From assembly GCA_038501195.1 (NCBI GenBank), contig JBBPUQ010000005.1:434001-498000 (forward strand): 64,000 bases of DNA, written 5' to 3'. The stretch's first letter is position 1. Each line of letters starts with the position of its first letter. A program made the position numbers and the translations under genes. Under the pieces are notes generated by a model. It was not told where the DNA came from and searched no databases. It saw only the letters and a list, made by a program, of their open reading frames with translations. Below, one piece after another: positions 26,620 through 39,060 of this stretch. Source of the DNA: Nemania diffusa. Lineage: Eukaryota; Ascomycota; Sordariomycetes; Xylariales; Xylariaceae.

Positions 26620-27305
26620 ATTGTTTAGGTAGCGAGAGACAGCGCATTCGGAGGGAGGGAATTAACACGTGAGACGAAAGATTCTAGCAGTAAGCAGCGG
26701 TTAAACAACACCAAACCATTCTTGTGTTTCCAGGATGAATGGCCAAGTGTATAGAATTCCAGGGGTATTTTAGGAGTGGATCAATAGATGGGTCGTCGAA
26801 GGTTGAATCGAATTTGTTGAGTTAAACCACTATCTAGATAGATAGGTAGATCGACTAAGTACTCTAGCGTAGGCGTTTTTTTTTCTCTCTCTCACCAGTA
26901 CCGAGTACGAAATAGCATGGTCGGACACCACCGGTGCGGTAGGCGACCCGAGGCGTCAATTAATCTCCAAAAAGGGTAAGGATCTGGGAAAGTACACCTG
27001 AACAAGGGTCTAGGGCTAAAAAGACCTATGATTGGTTCGCGCTTTCTACATATGCCTAGGTTGCGGGGAGCTGATCTCTTTACGCGTCCTATAACCCGCT
27101 TTGGTGCATGTGTATATGAGACCGCGTCTTAACGCGGGTCCCCTTTGTCCCGCGGCCTCCCGCCTACCTATTTACCTACTTAGTGCATCATCGGCGCACC
27201 TACGGTTACACACCCACCAAACTCCTACACAACACATCTTGAAATCGTCGCTACTCGATCTCCAATTCGTTGTACACAATCTCACAGCTCAATCACAGAG
27301 ACGAT
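26620..27305. promoter_or_regulatory. Shared divergent promoter, ADCK1-like / 27,306 gene
   Basis: 686 bp between two divergent start codons. It contains a palindromic CACGTG at 26,666-26,671, 47 bases upstream of the ADCK1-like start, and a T8CTCTCTCTC tract near 26,877-26,894. No coding exon seen. The CACGTG could bind a bHLH (Cbf1-type) factor; this is an inference. Confidence 0.4.
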
Positions 27306-28054
27306 ATGTTAGCTACAATGCCCACACCAATATTTAATCTCGATTTCTCCTCACCACATCGACCATCAATTCCCTCGCCGCTTTCTTCCTCTCCCCTACG
27401 CCCATCACAGACCTCTCCACCTCTCTCACCACGCAATCGTAATACTCTCCCACGACGGGACACACAGTCATCTCCAATCAAAGGACCGTCTCCCATATTC
27501 AAGTATGCGTCCCGCCACGTCAAACCCAACCCATTGCGGTTAAGTCGCGAGAAGGCCCAGGAGAGCAGAAGGACACTCTTCTTGAAGAACGTACGACAGC
27601 GAGCAGATGACAGGAAATGGGAGCAGAGAGGTGGTGACCAAGAAGTATGTGGCTCCGTATACCTGTATCCCTAGTAACCCTTCACTAACATAGTTCATAG
27701 GCACTAAAGCTCGAATGGCACGTATTGAACAATCGACGGAGGCAAGAGAAGGAAATGGATATAGACGGAATTGTGTTCAATGACGAGCTAGAAGATATAC
27801 CCGAAAATCCGTACGAGCTCCAGGAGGAAATCGACGACATCATGGTTGATGCCATTGCCCGGGAAGAGGAAGCCGAGTTGGATGCGATGCTATCATTCCT
27901 CGATACTAGCTCTTCTTCGCAGGCGCCTAGACGCCCTAATACGCCATCGTTATCAGATGAAGAAGATTATGACACTTTGTTCAGGGACATTCTGTCTCGG
28001 GAAAGTGACGACTGCGATGAGCTTGTGCTGTCGGGTCAAATGGACATGTCATAA
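27306..28054 (+). CDS. Conserved-looking acidic protein, unknown function
   Basis: Two exons: 27306-27644 and 27701-28054 (56-nt intron, GT...AG), giving 230 residues. The ATG chosen is the first in frame (MLATMPTPIFNLDFSSP); a second is Met5. The N-terminal third is Pro/Ser-rich with several SP sites (SPPLSPRNR, SSPIKGPSP). The middle is a basic segment with an Arg-rich helix (FLKNVRQRADDRKWEQRGGD) that runs across the splice site into QEALKLEWHV. The C-terminal half is very acidic (VFNDELEDIPENPYELQEEI, then EEEAELDAMLSFLD). It has no signal peptide or membrane span; the basic/acidic layout suggests a nuclear protein with phospho-regulated Ser-Pro sites. The family was not recognised. Convergent with PEX19, with 223 bases between stops. 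Confidence 0.82.
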
Positions 28055-28277
28055 ATAATGTCTGTTGGAAGGGGAGTTGTTTCTCGGTAGATATTTAATC
28101 AGGGTCGCCTTGGAGTTTCGGATACGGACATCATTTGGCGTTGTAGTATAGGAACGGTTCTACGGCCTGGGCTGGGTCATATTACCTCTGTAAATACCGT
28201 ACATGGCATAGCGGCATTAGGAGCCGCGGATCCAAATGTATAAATGATTCTCGACCAACATCCATAATTATATCACC

Positions 28278-29385
28278 TTACTGTGGCGCGCAGGAGTCCT
28301 CTGGGGCATCGAGGACTTCCTTGGCAGAAGGCATATCTCCAACTAAGTCCTGGGGTGGCGATCCCGCCGCTTGCATCTAAATTGCTTGTTAGTGCCTCGG
28401 TATTCACTCTTAACGAGACCGCTTACTTTTTGCATCCTATCCACAACATATTCTCGATCCAACGAGTTCGAGTCAGAGTATGTAGGCTCTTCAAACTTAG
28501 TGACCATTTCAGAAACGAGAACTTGCTGTTCCTGGTACCGCTTTAAGTCGTCTTTCGCTAACGTATCTTTGTTCTTCTCCATCCACCCAGGGAACTTGTC
28601 GTTGAGTTCTTTCATGGGCTCGTACAGAATCTCCTTATTAGTAAGTTGTTCCATCATGCCCATCAACAAGTTAGAAAATTCCTCTTCGTTGCCACCGTCT
28701 CCAGGAATATCTTTCATGGCCTTCATCATCTCGGCGATGAAATCACCCTCGGCTCCTTCCGCTGTGGCGGCAGCTGTGGCCTGGTCGCCTGATGCTTGCA
28801 TTCTGGCCATCGTGCGCTGAATAGTCTCCTGAAATGTGGCATCTTGACTGAGATCTGCAGCCATCGCCTCAGCCGAGTTTGGTATTGAGGGCGATTCATC
28901 ACCTAAACCTGTTGTTTCTGCAGCCCCAAGCCCCTTGAATATGTTTTCGAACTGGGCTTGCATATCCGGCTGCAATACGGTTAGTGGGAGGAATATATGA
29001 GACGAAGAGCAAAACTTGCCGAGTTTTCTAAGTCACCCATTAATTCCGCCATGCCGGCTTGCAGCTGCTTCTGAAACTCGTCGGAGAAATCATCCAGGTC
29101 TGGCAGGGAGTCGTCAGTGTCTAAAGCGCCATCGCCCGGAGCTGGATCGGCCGAGGTGGTGGCAGTAGAGGCAGCAGCAGTAGCTTTCGGTATCTCCGTC
29201 TTCGGATTCAACTTTACGGTAGAAAACTCATCTAGCATATCATCTAGATCATCCAAGTCGTCCTCATCTGGGTCAGGCGCATCACCGACATCGTGGGCAT
29301 CAACCACAGGATTTAGTTCTGTACCAGACGCCTGATCTGGCTGCTTAGATTGGTCGCCAGCTACGCCGGCTTTCTCTGCTTCCAT
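28278..29385 (-). CDS. PEX19: Peroxisomal membrane protein import receptor Pex19
   Basis: Three exons: 29385-29020, 28969-28427 and 28376-28278, giving 335 residues. Pex19 is the cytosolic receptor/chaperone that brings membrane proteins to the peroxisome with Pex3. The N-terminus is Asp-rich (PDPDEDDLDDLDDMLDEF) and a second acidic stretch (SLPDLDDFSDEFQKQLQAGM) precedes the helical cargo-binding domain. That domain carries the family-typical LMGMMEQLTNKEILYEPMKE and KFPGWMEKN. The last exon ends in CAPQ, a CaaX farnesylation box, which confirms the 33-codon terminal exon. Intron 1 (29,019-28,970) begins GCAAGT, not GT, and ends in CACTAAC...TTGCAG: a GC-AG intron. The only nearby GT donor shifts the frame. 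An alternative upstream start is possible because the frame stays open before Met1, but the family begins near here. Confidence 0.96.
28970..29019 (-). other. GC-AG intron of PEX19
   Basis: Donor TCG|GCAAGT, branch site CACTAAC about 12 bases before TTGCAG|CCG. Joining gives Glu-Asn-Ser-Pro-Asp-Met, which continues the Pex19 alignment and keeps the frame. Using the GT at the fifth intron base instead puts the downstream exon out of frame. Confidence 0.85.
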
Positions 29386-30668
29386 CACAATATTTATGCC
29401 TAAGCTCAAGCGTTTCTTAAAAAAAATTGGATAGACTGTGAAGTAGAATAAACGACCAGAGTATAATAAACCCCACGAGCCCCGCACTGAATTTCTCCCT
29501 GTACGCGAGGTTCTTTTATAACTTGCACGTGTGGTATTTCTTGTCAGGTTATTAAGAATAGTGACGAGTCGAGATCTCGAGGAGTGATGAGGGTTGTCAG
29601 CCTGAGGAGGGTCGAGTGAGATGTGACTAGCAGAAGATAGAAGTTGCCGAGGCGTTGGATCTTGGCGGTCGGCAGTCTATGGAGAATCTGGGCATCAGAT
29701 TAGGTACCTTAGGTACCTAACTATAGGGAGAACCCGGTTTTAGGACACACTGGATCTTGAGTGGTCTATGTTACCCTATCGATTTTCTCGTTATTCTGTA
29801 CCTAAGCATAATATAACAACTGCATGGCTACGTAGATTTTGTCGCTAGATCTGAACTCTCACCTTTTTTATTTACACTTGCTGTTTTGAAATATAAAGCT
29901 AAAACGGCTTTTCTGATTTCTTATAACAGTGCTGTAACATTCTATTTTCTTGTAACACTGCGTACGATATAACAGCATACAGGTCGAAACCCCTGGAACT
30001 AACCCGACCAGGCCACAAAATATTGGATTAGCCCTTTAATAGGCCCAGAAATGCTGCTAACAGCGCTGTCAACAGCATGTCCCAAAAACTGGTTCCCCCC
30101 TATTGGTATACATGTATGATGGAGGGGCTTAAAAATACACGACATGAATCTAACCCCGCTATGGGTCCGTCTTGTATACCTTACCTACAGTGTAAAGTAC
30201 CTACTACAACTACCTATACAGTCAGTACCTTACTCCACAGTGCATGTATTATTTACCGCCTTCCTTGGGTAGAAATATGTAACCAATAACGCTGCAAGGA
30301 ATTCTTACAAGCGATAGGTCAGGTATTGAGATTGAGAGTACATATCGCTCAATCTCAGCCTCTTTCCCCCTCAGCACCTCCCCGCAATCGAATGTCATAG
30401 GCGGTTACCGCTCTGTGCTACTATTTACAGCACCTACGGATTGTGTCTTCGTCATCTTTTGAACCCGATCTAACCCAATCTGTATTCTCTCCCTTCTTCA
30501 CACCCAGCCGCACCCAGCCTTACAGCTTGGTTTTATTCTACATCTTCCTATCTTCTACGCATCGCACCGTCTCCATCGCGTATTTATCCTCACCGACTTG
30601 ACGACTCAAGCTGTAGTCAACTTTCCTTAACCGCCTTTACCCCCTTGCCAGTTATCCCATCTATCAAT
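29386..30668. promoter_or_regulatory. Shared divergent region, PEX19 / UBC9
   Basis: 1.28 kb between divergent start codons. CACGTG lies at 29,526-29,531, about 140 bases upstream of the PEX19 start. A short TAGGTACCTTAGGTACCTAA direct/inverted repeat is at 29,702-29,721. The UBC9-proximal 200 bases are pyrimidine rich. No extra coding exon was seen. Confidence 0.45.
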
Positions 30669-31411
30669 ATGTCGCTTTGCACCTTGCGACTCGGCGAGGA
30701 GAGGTTCGTGAAATTTCACCGCTCCCCTCGGACAGATAGCCGTGTCATAGATGCCCCAACGGTCCATCTCAAGGCTGACTGACTGACTGACTGATTGCCC
30801 AAATGGCCGTCTAACATAAGAATCACAGGAAGCACTGGCGAAAGGACCACCCGTTTGGCTTCTGGGCGCGACCTGTCAAGAATGCGCAAGGTGTTCTCGA
30901 TCTCAAGACGTGGGAGTGCGGCATCCCCGGCAAGGAGAAGACAATTTGGGAAGGCGGACTTTTTAAAATGACCATGATTTTCCCCGACGGTATGTACTGG
31001 AAGTTACTAAGGAAATTACCAATGTTATCATTATCACTAACATGACCGCTCTGCCGTCAGAGTATCCGACGAAGCCCCCAAAATGTAAGTATCCATCTAC
31101 TCGCCCCCTAATGTTGCTACACGTTGCCATGCATCTAACACGAACGCTTCATCACAGGCAAGTTCACGCCACCTCTTTTCCACCCGAACGTCTACCCCTC
31201 AGGAACCGTCTGTCTATCGATCCTAAACGAAGATGAGGGCTGGAGACCTGCAATCACGATCAAGCAGATCGCCCTCGGTGTTCAAGATCTACTAGATACT
31301 CCGAACCCCGAGTCGCCCGCACAAGCTGAAGCCTACAATCTTTTCAAGAAGGACCGTACGGAATACGAGAAGCGAGTGAGACGTGAGGTTCGACAAAACC
31401 CCGCACCCTAA
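30669..31411 (+). CDS. UBC9: SUMO-conjugating enzyme E2 (Ubc9)
   Basis: Four exons: 30669-30703, 30829-30989, 31061-31084 and 31158-31411, giving 157 residues, the family length. Exon 3 is a 24-nt microexon. Ubc9 accepts SUMO from the Aos1/Uba2 E1 and transfers it to lysines of target proteins, mainly in the nucleus. Visible hallmarks: a start [20 protein letters not shown], the SUMO-binding N-terminal basic helix, the HPN motif (82-84), the catalytic Cys92 in [11 protein letters not shown], and the Ubc9-specific [14 protein letters not shown]. The substrate-binding and C-terminal helices ([11 protein letters not shown], then [19 protein letters not shown]) are complete. Intron 1 carries a (GACT)n microsatellite (about 30,776-30,794). 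An essential gene in many fungi, with all key residues intact. Confidence 0.97.
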
Positions 31412-32652
31412 GAGTGAAGATCTCGAGTATGGGGTGAGCGGCGCAGATGTTACGAGCAATGCGCTCGTCGGGCTTTGGGCACGGAGTTTAGGTTCTACGG
31501 GATACCACAATGCGGCGTTACTTTGCGAGTTCGAAGTTGGAGTTAAGCGCCCAATGTTGGCGCCGCTCTGAGAATGTGGCAGACTAAGACGGGCAAGGGT
31601 GGAGATGACGACTGACACGTTTTCGCAAGATGACCTCAGAGACACATGAGATGGACGTAAAGATTCGGCTCACGTACCACCATCGAGCCACCACTTAGTT
31701 CACTAGTAGTCGTATGGATTCTGCTACTATTTTATTTTGACTTACTTCGCATACTTAGAATTGCAAATTTACAACATGACGACTGACTAGCCAACATGAT
31801 GTCCCATTACGAAAGTTTTAAGTGGTGCAATATGAAACCGTCGGCGGGTTACTGTTGGTCCAAGCCAACTATCTAGACGCTTCGTGGCCAGATTTGCATG
31901 TAATTCCAATCAAAGCCATCTAGTTGCAACATCCCCTCAACACTCACCCGCCCCACATAAGAAGAGGTGAAGTATGTACAGAGTACTTAAATGGTATAAA
32001 AAGAGGACGTGGACAGGTAGGTATACACTTAATATGCATTTGTTATAGTTACGCGACGCAACACTAGCACAATAAAAGCTTACCTACCTAAGGCACTCAC
32101 TCTCGAGGGTCCCGGCTACGCTATAAAGTTGTTGTTTGTTTTTTTCTTCCGTCTCTCGCTTGGCAAATCTGGAGTGTAAATCGCTTAAGATTAATTGGAC
32201 AATTCGCCTTATCGAACTAGCTGCTTGTAGATTTGGCTAGGGACCTAGGTACTCTGCACTTGCTACTTAGCTAGAATGTAGATACCCAGTGGGATTGGGG
32301 CAGAGAGAGTCAAGTCACCAGCTCGCCGAGATCGGCACGTGTCCGCTATCGCGAAACAGAGTTCCAGTCACACAGGCCGTTGAATTTAGCACCGAAAGTG
32401 AGTAATAGTTCTCGATAGCTTAATAGTATCTTAGCGAGTAGTCTATGATTTAATCTTAGAGCTTTTTGCAGTATTCGTCTCCCTCTTCTTTTTCAACTCA
32501 AATCACCATTGTCGTGTTTACTCTGCCGTGCAGCACTCACCCTTTCTGGCCAATCCCCGAATCCCTAGAAGCTACCTTATATACTACCCTATTAAATTTT
32601 CCGACAACCATAACGAGGGACCGAGGAAAAATAAGAATAAAAAGGAGGCAAG
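31412..32652. promoter_or_regulatory. UBC9 3' region and asparagine synthetase promoter
   Basis: 1.24 kb. Near the asparagine synthetase side there is GAGTCA at 32,307-32,312 (reverse strand TGACTC, the core of the Gcn4/CPC1 site) and CACGTG at 32,336-32,341, some 310-345 bases before the ATG. Amino acid synthesis genes are commonly under cross-pathway control through TGACTC. Whether these copies are used is an inference. No coding exon found. Confidence 0.4.
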
Positions 32653-35166
32653 ATGTGTGGTATATTTGCTTGTCATTGGTTAGTGTCTATCCTATTTCCT
32701 TCTCCTCCTTTCTCTTCCCGCCCTCTTCTTCTCCTATTATGCGCTCGTGATACGCCCCTCCAATTGGTATTTATTCGTGGAGGGGAGGAGGAGGGGCAGT
32801 TCACAGGTTCAGCTTGGAGTAGAATACACTGCGCTGTACCGCTCTGCACTACTACACCGATCAGTATCCCAGATGCGGCAGCGATAGTAGCACGGCATGC
32901 CACGACACGTTACTAACACGGACACGTGCGCAGTCATCCCGACGTGCAAAAGTTTAAGCCTACAGCTCTCAAACTTGCAAGACAGTGAGTACGAACCTCT
33001 TTCTATCTACCAGTCTTCTACTAACTTTTGTTGTGCAGAGTTCGACATAGAGGCCCCGATTGGAGTGAGTCGCAAAACCAGGGCTAGCAATGCCCACGAA
33101 TCCTTTTACTAACACATAATAAACTAGGTGGCAGTGTCATTTCCAAGAACACAAGTAAGTCGACCCAATTGCGAATAGTCTACATGATATATGGCTTGCT
33201 AACGTCGGCATAGTCCTCTGCCATGAAAGACTGAGCATCGTCGGTGTCGGTACGTATAACTCATTCAAGCTTCGTGACAACCCTCCAAGTTGGTTGTACT
33301 AATCTAATCTCGACCTCAGAGTCTGGCGCCCAACCGCTCACCAACGAGGACGAGAGCATCATCCTTGCCGTCAATGGCGAAATCTATAACCACAGGCTAA
33401 TCCGGAAGAGCCTGAAGAAGCCTTACCACTTCAAAACCACGTCTGATTGCGAAGTTATCATTCCCTTGGTAAGGACAACCAAGCAAGAGACGCCATGTTG
33501 TACACGGGACCAAAATTACTTACCCACCCATTAGTATCTAGAATACGGCCTCGACGCGCCCAAGTACCTCGATGGTATGTTCTCTTTCGTGTTATACGAC
33601 AAGAACCTCGACCGGACGATTGCTGCCCGTGATCCCATCGGCATCACCACATTTTATCAGGGATGGAGCTCTAAGGAGCCCGATACGGCATACTTCGCTT
33701 CCGAGCTGAAGTGTCTACATAGCGTCTGTGACAACATTCGCTCATTCCCTCCCGGCCACATCTACGATACCTTGACGAAAGAGACCACCCGCTATTTCCA
33801 GCCATCATGGTGGGAGGAGTCGAGAGTCCCGGAGACACCGTTAGACTTGAAACTTGTGCGCGAGACTCTCGAGAAGTCCGTTAGGAAACGGCTGATGGCT
33901 GAGGTCCCCTATGGAGTCTTGCTATCCGGAGGGTTAGACTCCAGTCTAGTCGCAGCGATCGCCCAGCGAGAGACCTTAAGACTCAAGCAGGCTGCTTTGG
34001 CTGCCAACGGCGAGGCGGATACCGTAGAGGACGCCGATACAGGCGATGGAATGGTCGGTATTGACGACGAGAACAAACTGTCGACCGTCACGTACCTCCC
34101 ACAACTCAACTCTTTCTCCATCGGCTTGCCTGGGGCACCAGATAACGAGGCCGCCCTCAAGGTGGCCAAGTTCCTGGGTACCAAGCATCACGTCATGACC
34201 TTCACCATCGACGACGGTCTGAACGCCTTGTCCGATGTCATCTACCACCTCGAGACATACGATGTCACCACCATCCGAGCTTCTACGCCCATGTACCTAC
34301 TCTCGCGGAAAATCAAGGCTATGGGAGTCAAGATGGTGCTCAGTGGTGAAGGAAGTGACGAGATCTTCGGAGGCTACCTCTACTTCCACGCCGCCCCCGA
34401 CAAGAAGGCTTTCCATGAGGAGACGGTCCGAAGGGTCAAGAACCTCCACCTAGCAGATTGCCTACGAGCCAACAAATCCACATCAGCTTGGGGTCTCGAG
34501 GCCCGCGTGCCTTTCCTCGACAAGGAGGTGAGCTAAACCCTGCGCATTCTACATAACCCGCTGCATTGATATTAAGTGTCGTCTTTCCAGTTCCTCGAGG
34601 CCTGCATGAACATCGACCCGCAAGAGAAGATGATCACCAAGGAGCGCATCGAGAAGTGGATCCTGCGCAAGGCCTTCGACACCTCGGACCAGCCCGACGC
34701 CGAGCCGTACCTCCCAGAGGAGATCCTCTGGCGGCAGAAGGAGCAGTTCTCCGACGGCGTGGGCTACGGCTGGATCGACGCCCTGAAGGACAACGCCGAG
34801 CTCCACGTCACCGATGAGATGATGAAGAACCCCAAGCCCGAGTGGGGCAGCGACATCCCCGATACCAAGGAAGCGTGAGTTTCTAGCACCCGGGTTTGTT
34901 GTTGCATGGTTATTTTCGCCCGGCTAACCCCTTGTCGCTAGGTACTGGTACCGCACGATGTTCGACGAACACTTCCCCCCTCACTGCGCCTCTACCGTCA
35001 TGCGGTGGGCGCCCACGTGGTCCAAGCAGACTGATCCCAGCGGCAGGTATGTTCAAGCCCTTCCTTCGCACCAGGAATTGATTATATGACGCTAGATGGC
35101 TGATACTAATCCATCCAATGCAGAGCTATCTCCACCCACAACCAGAAATACAAGGACACCGAATAA
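32653..35166 (+). CDS. ASN2: Asparagine synthetase (glutamine-hydrolysing)
   Basis: Ten exons: 32653-32678, 32934-32984, 33039-33064, 33128-33154, 33214-33249, 33320-33468, 33535-34527, 34591-34874, 34942-35046 and 35124-35166, giving 579 residues. It converts aspartate, glutamine and ATP to asparagine in the cytosol. The N-terminal class II amidotransferase domain begins MCGIFAC (Cys2 nucleophile) and has RHRGPDWSG and NGEIYNH. The synthetase domain has the pyrophosphate loop SGGLDSS (236-242), followed by [16 protein letters not shown] and [12 protein letters not shown]. The first five coding exons are only 26-51 nt long, yet every junction restores a family motif. Full length, no missing residue. 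Symbol given by analogy to yeast ASN1/ASN2; filamentous fungi usually have one such gene. Confidence 0.96.
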
Positions 35167-36699
35167 AGCAAAAGGGCCTTGTAGTGGTTCACATCGGATT
35201 TTAAACAGCCGGGCATTCTGGGATATGTATTATCTAGTCTGTAGGCGGGGCTAAAAGGGATACCTACAGGTTTGCATCTTGTAAATACTAGACGGGGGTG
35301 CTCGGTATTTGTACCTTGAGTGTAGAAGCGATCTGCTGATGAGGCGGATCCGTGGGGAAATCTAGATTTGGGGGTGACATGACAAGTTAAGCAAAGACAT
35401 GGGATTATTACCTACTACGATTAGTGTTCTGTGACGAGTTATATAACACCAGAGTATAGGTGCAATCCCACGTCAGTCGGAAGTTGAATGCGCTAATACC
35501 TCGCTATAGCTTTTAATTGCCATGAAAAATAGTGTAAGACCCCATCTCTTTAATGCGAAGCGCCCACAAGTAAATCCATAAGAATGAATTAGGTGAATGG
35601 ACTAAGATGAATGAAAGATTGTAGACGGTACAAAAAACATTATGACAGGGCTTCTAACTCGGAGACAGGCTGGCTGCCGCCAAGTTCGATGACTAAGCCT
35701 CGTACGCAGTGACTTTAGTAGTGTCAGGTAGTATAGGATTTAGCGCATGTAGGTAGTTAAGACTGATTGGTTACCAACACCTCAGGTGGTAACTACCTAA
35801 CCTACTGCGTAGGTACAAACACTATATTCAGCTTCGTTTCTTGCTAGGTATTATCTAGAAGACATATGCTATGAGACCATTTAAGTCTCAAAAGGCGTGA
35901 GAATCGATTATTATCTCTATTGAGACTTAACTGTTTTACCACCTTAGCACCAGCTGTAAGCGCCTGTCTCTTAACTATATCAACGCTACACCCCGAAAAG
36001 TGCAAGCATAACAGGCTACTACCCTCAGACCAAGTCCTAACTTAAAACTGTACTTGTCCATCTAAATGCTACGATATTTATTGAGCTTGTCGCTAATTTC
36101 CCTGCTAATTAAGCCGACTAGGCCCTTTCACCTGTTTAGTCGGCCAAATTCCCTCCCTAGGTCACGCTTTCGTAAATTCCTTATAGGAGGGAGAAGGTTA
36201 GTTATCTCTATTATTCAACCGCCGGTTCTACTACTCCGCACTGTCTTGTTCTTCTCTCTATTACCGTCCTCGTCGCCCTGACTACCACCGCTAGCTACCC
36301 GGTGTTTTCTATAGTGGCTCAGGTACCTATGTAAGGTAAGATAAGTGAGAGGAGGGCTACCATGTTAGGTTTAGTGTCCTCTCCGATTTTGCGTGCGTTT
36401 AATAGGGCTGGACCCACGCGAATGAGATACTTAGGTACCTATTTAGGAATCTAGGAACGTGCTTGCAGATAAATAACCACTGAATCTTCCAGAGGCAGTG
36501 TATTATAGCCTCGGGTTATAGAGCAAAAGTCAGGCTTGACTTGCAGGAATAGGTATTCGACGCTCGCTCATCGGCCGATCAGCTGCAGCGTCGCATCAGC
36601 CACATCCAAAATAAGAGCTGACAATGTTCATGATATTCACAAATCCCCTCTTCAGCTGTGAGGCTGCGCCGAACAGGATAATGTCTTATCAGCAAGACC
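35167..36699. other. Intergenic, ASN to NACHT gene
   Basis: 1.5 kb with no supported gene. A 71-codon frame at 36,066-36,281 has a hydrophobic start but no motif. GGTACCTA-type short repeats are scattered through the stretch. Confidence 0.5.
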
Positions 36700-39017
36700 A
36701 TGGCAGAAGCAATAGCAACACTCAACTTAGCATCGTCTATTCTACAAGTCATCGACTTTGCTTCGGGATTTACGACAACAGCATGGAAGCTCTACCAGGC
36801 CGACAATCGTAGTCGGCAAGGCCCCGATGATATTATAGAATTGCGAAACATTACGACCAATCTCGCTGGCATCTTACGAGATCTACAGCCCCAATCTAAT
36901 GTGTCTGGAGCAGCCGTTGACAGTGATAGCGAAAGCATGATCAGTCTCGCCAAGGAATGCGCAGTAGTCGTCGAGGAGTTGCTTCAGACTCTACCCATCG
37001 AGACTAATACTACCCGCAAGCGCGACGCGATACGCATGGCTTTCAAGTTGAAATGGAAGAGTGAGGACATTCGTGCTCTTTCAACAAGACTGACCGTGTT
37101 CAGATCTCAGCTAACTCTGAATCTGTTGGTCTCGATGCGGTATGCCTCCCCAAGTGTGCCCACCATGAGTTTGGTATTTATACCTGTGTAGTCAATATGC
37201 GAGTCAGTCCGTGGTCCAGCAAGAACTCATTCTCAAAGATCTTTCGGCCTTGAGCGGCAAGTCCACCAACTTAAGTGTAGTGAGTGATTACAGCTACTCC
37301 GAAGAGAGAATGGGAAGCTCGGTTTTAGAATACGTAACTTCTAAGTTAAGCCCTGCGACTCGGCTAGAGGAAAAACGCCGCCTTCAGAGCTATATAAGTC
37401 AAGCCATACGGAGGAACATAGAAGATGACGCCAGTAATGGACACCCGTCATTAAACTTGTCTATGTCCGGGGTGGCACGAACGGATTCCTCGGACACCCT
37501 GCTCGCCAGTCTGACCTATACCAGGATGGATGATAGAGAATGGCGAGTAGCGAAGGCACATTGTGCGACATTCCGTTGGCTTTTCGATGAAAACGAGGAG
37601 GCTAGGAAAAGTGACTTCAAAGACTGGCTAAGCTCAGAGGAAAAGCTATACTGGATTGCAGGGAAAGCTGCTTCGGGAAAGTCCACCTTGATGAAATACA
37701 TAAGTCACCCTGAAGAACCCCCAGACCACCCTAACCCGCGTGCTCGATGCTATAAGGACCTTTCAAAATGGAGTGGAGATAGCAGGTTAGTCATCGCGTC
37801 GTTTTACTTTTGGACCTCGGGCATGCGTATGCAGACAACCCAAAGAGGCATGATGATGACACTCTTGCACCAAATACTAAAGCAGTGTCCGGATCTGGCA
37901 CCCGTTATTTCTCCGGCGCGATGGGAGATGCTATGTCTGTTCGGAAACTACACTCAAGATTGGGATGAGAGAGAATTGCGCAACGCCCTCCGCCACGCAA
38001 TTCGGAACGCTCAAAACTATGATACAAAAATTGCCCTCTTCATAGATGGGCTTGATGAATTTGAAGGCAAATCAGAAGAGCTCATCGAACTTCTCCAAGA
38101 TATCCTACCCCTACCAAATCTCAAACTCTGCGTCTCCAGCCGACCATGGATAGAATTCGAGGACGCATTTCGCCACAAGCCCTCCCTGAGACTAGAGGAC
38201 TTGAACTATGACGACATTAAGAAATTTGTGGCTTCAAAGTTCGATGCTGAGCCACTATTCCAAGACCTACGTGACCAAGAGGAACAGTATGCCGAAGCCC
38301 TTATTACATCTATTGTATCTAAAGCACAAGGAGTCTTCTTATGGGTAGCTTTAGTTGTTTCATCCCTAATCGCAGGACTTAGTTCCGGAGATAGGTTTTC
38401 TGATCTCGAGAAAAGGTTGGCTCTGCTCCCACCCGGCCTTGAAGGGCTCTATGACAGGATTATACGCAGCATGGATACATTCTACCTCGAGCATGCAGCC
38501 CAGCTTTTTGCTCTCGTTGCAGCTAGCCAACGGCCCTTAAATGTTGCAATAGCATTATTCGCTGACGAGGAGGCACCGGAGTTCTGCTTGAATCGCTCTG
38601 TGCAAGAAATGCCTAGCGCCGAGATCCAGCGTTGCATAGACACGATGACTCGCAGGATAAATACGCGAACCAAAGGCCTACTTGAGGTCAAACAGGGAAG
38701 CGATGCGAGTTATCCGCGAGGCATAAGCGCCCAATTCCATACAATTCAATACTTTCACCGAACGGTGAAAGATTATATAGAGAGCGAAACGGCCCAGATG
38801 ATTTTTCGTCCTGCACTGACGTCTTCGTTTGATCCTTACCTGAGACTATTAGCTGGACAAGTAACGTACACCAAAACTTTAGAAACATTCGACGAAGATT
38901 GTCGTTACCTGACCCTATGGCATGTTTTCGACTGTATGCATTCCGCTCGCAGGGTGGCTGCAGCAAATAGTTCTAAGATGGTCATTCTCCTCGACGAACT
39001 AGACAAGGTTGTCTCTA

Positions 39018-39060
39018 AGATAACCACCCCCCTCACGGGCCACCCTCTCACGGGCCACCC
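39018..39060 (+). repeat. Left terminal inverted repeat
   Basis: About 43 bp, G+C rich. The shared sub-repeat CTCACGGGCCACC occurs twice. Its A in CTCACGGG is G in the right end, a RIP-type transition. Confidence 0.85.

Noticed and set aside
34549..34817. Reverse and alternate frames inside asparagine synthetase
   Set aside because: Shadows of the G+C-rich exon 8; the real frame carries the family sequence.
36066..36281. 71-codon hydrophobic frame between asparagine synthetase and the NACHT gene
   Set aside because: It has no ATG-context, splice or motif support; composition is that of intergenic DNA.
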